From Heliopora coerulea (taxonomy: Eukaryota; Cnidaria; Anthozoa; Scleralcyonacea; Helioporidae): DNA of 64,000 nucleotides. Both the position numbers and the translations under genes were made by a program. The notes beneath the pieces are model-generated. The model made no database searches and was not told where the DNA came from. It saw only the letters and a program-made list of their open reading frames with translations. Shown here piece after piece: positions 62,807 to 64,000 of the stretch. Positions within the stretch are counted from its first letter, which is position 1, and each line of letters opens with the position of its first letter. The stretch spans positions 48,501-112,500 of the forward strand of contig JASJOG010000236.1 in assembly GCA_030142905.1 (NCBI GenBank), in the 5' to 3' direction.

Positions 62807-62877
62807 AATTAGACATTTTTGGTATTCAAATCAGATGTAGAGACTATAAAGACGCCTTCGGCAGCACACGTTTTTAA

Positions 62878-62911
62878 ACCTTGATAAAGGGGCTTGCCCC
62901 GAAACGTTGGT
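62878..62911 (+). ncRNA. UUGAUAA-GGGG...GAAACGU motif, best-paired copy
   Basis: ACC, UUGAUAA, stem GGGG-CUUG-CCCC, GAA, ACGU, U, GGU. The outer ACC/GGU pair and the four-pair inner stem are perfect. 72 bases after the endonuclease stop. Confidence 0.55.
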
Positions 62912-62949
62912 AATAAATATTTTTTAAAGTCTTTTTAACAAAGTTTCAT

Positions 62950-62954
<5 letters not shown>

Positions 62955-62983
<29 letters not shown>

Positions 62984-63078
62984 TGATATATTTCTAAAAC
63001 TCATTAAGAATTCATGAAGACAATACAAAGGAAAATTATAACAGTGTGTATATATGTATATATATTTATATATATATA
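62955..63078. repeat. (TA)n tracts
   Basis: Two TA tracts around a short unique stretch. Confidence 0.9.
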
Positions 63079-63146
63079 TAACCAACACAAAATATGTATA
63101 ATTAGTAGAAAGAGAGTGCTCGATACCATATAGTAGAGCGTTTATT

Positions 63147-63252
63147 AATGAATAAATATTTCCTTGAAATAAGTTCGTTACTACTCGGAGTTTGCCTTGT
63201 GCCTGAAACTCCGTGTAGTAACGAATTTATTTTAAGGAAATGTTCATTCATT
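63147..63252. repeat. Palindrome of about 48-base arms
   Basis: AATGAATAAATATTTCCTTG and CGTTACTACTCGGAGTTTG against their inverse CTCCGTGTAGTAACGAATTT...ATTCATT, with a short centre. Probably two joined retroelement ends. Confidence 0.8.
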
Positions 63253-63255
63253 TAT

Positions 63256-63265
63256 ATATATATAC

Positions 63266-63306
<41 letters not shown>
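63256..63306. repeat. (TA)n microsatellite
   Basis: Directly left of the hammerhead. Confidence 0.95.
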
Positions 63307-63307
<1 letters not shown>

Positions 63308-63351
63308 CTACAGACGGAACCGTTTCGGCCTATTGGGCCTCATCAGTGTAG
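63308..63351 (-). ncRNA. Hammerhead ribozyme, canonical class (CUACA stem I)
   Basis: Minus strand, 44 bases. Stem I CUACA/UGUAG, core CUGAUGA, stem II GGCC-CAAUA-GGCC, GAAAC, stem III ACGG-UU-CCGU, cleavage site GUC. All consensus positions present. It lies upstream of, and inverted to, the Penelope frame that follows. Confidence 0.93.
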
Positions 63352-63414
63352 TGCTGATGAGCAGGATGGAGTAGCCTACGTTACATAGGCAACTCAAATG
63401 TCCCACGTATATAT

Positions 63415-64000
63415 AAAATTGTAAACTTCCTTGACATCACCTTAAATCCGAACGACGGAACACACCAACCCTACCGCAAACGTAATGACGATCCTATCTA
63501 TATCAACAACAAATCCAACCACCCACCTTCTATCCTCAAACAATTACCCATTTCAATCAATAAGAGAATTTCCAAATTCTCCTGTAACCAAGAAGCCTTC
63601 AACGCCGCAACCCCAATCTACGAAGAGGCCTTACGAAATAGCAACTTTGACACACACCTTTCCTACTCGCCACAAAACGACAGTCAAGACAACCAACCAC
63701 CTAGCCAAAAGCGCGACAGAAGTCGCAACGTTATCTGGTACAACCCACCCTTCAGTAGAAACGTTACCACCAACATTTGACGCCTTTTCCTTTACCTAAT
63801 CGATAAGCATTTCCCTCAATCCAACAAACTCCACAAAATCTTTAGCCGAAACACCCTCAAAGTAAGCTACAGCTGTATGGACAACATAAAATCTCTCATC
63901 AACAAACATAACCACTGAATTCTCAAACAGAAAACAAACCAAACCCCCAAAGAAAACGACTGCAGTTGTAATTGCCGAAAAAAGAACGAATGCCCAATCC
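63415..64000 (+). pseudogene. Penelope-like linker region (IGMT subfamily), runs off the window
   Basis: Plus strand. FLDITLNPNDGTHQPYRKRN, HPPSILKQLPISINKRISKF, RNVIWYNPPFSRNVTTNI, a stop at about 63778, [20 protein letters not shown], a second stop near 63918, then the Cys motif CSCNCRKKNECP at the edge. The endonuclease would lie beyond 64000. Confidence 0.85.

Overview
The window reads as a stretch of a repeat-rich, AT-rich invertebrate genome. The most likely source is a cnidarian, probably an anthozoan such as a stony coral or anemone. The reasons are the mix of mobile elements (many Penelope-like elements with GIY-YIG endonucleases, Crypton/DUF3504-type recombinases, a THAP9/P element, PIF/Harbinger, pogo-like, Tc1, hAT miniature elements), the long (TA)n/(TATG)n tracts, and spliced genes with GT-AG introns. 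Nothing points to a bacterium or virus. The organism call is inference from families, not from a database match.

One host gene spans most of the window on the plus strand: a furin/kexin-like proprotein convertase. Six exons can be placed with matching splice sites and phases: 9950-10141 (signal peptide and start of the prodomain), 16472-16561 (end of the prodomain with a KKR cleavage site), 19578-19706 (catalytic Asp), 21353-21414, 48907-48995 (catalytic His) and 60729-60907. A further prodomain exon expected between the first two was not found. The oxyanion Asn and catalytic Ser exons must lie beyond the right end. Nearly everything else is intron filled by mobile DNA.

Layout. 1-2.3 kb: relic of a P-element/THAP9 transposon lacking its catalytic core. 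2.9-8.8 kb: a foldback repeat, a hAT-type miniature element with perfect target duplication, and a TTAA-flanked transposon carrying a HIRAN-domain gene and a transposase fragment back to back. 10-28 kb: convertase exons 1-4 among a small hAT element, a mariner-like miniature element, a Ty3/gypsy remnant, a LINE/Penelope chimera, two inverted Crypton copies and a complete-ended PIF/Harbinger element. 28-48 kb: LINEs and many Penelope-like copies, microsatellites, tRNA-derived SINE copies and a Tc1 element. 49-52 kb: a long inverted repeat around a LINE relic, then exon 5. 52-64 kb: more Penelope copies, a solo LTR, a tandemly duplicated repeat and exon 6.

The most striking layer is RNA. About twenty short segments, mostly just downstream of Penelope open reading frames or in inverted positions in front of them, fold as type I hammerhead ribozymes. 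They have a CUGANGA box, a GAAA box, three short stems and a GUH-like cleavage site. At least six different stem I sequences are each internally complementary. Different Penelope subfamilies carry different ribozyme types, including one series (UUGANAA ... GAAACGU) that would replace the core C3-G8 pair by U3-A8. The Penelope copies also recur as head-to-head inverted pairs next to TA-rich tracts.
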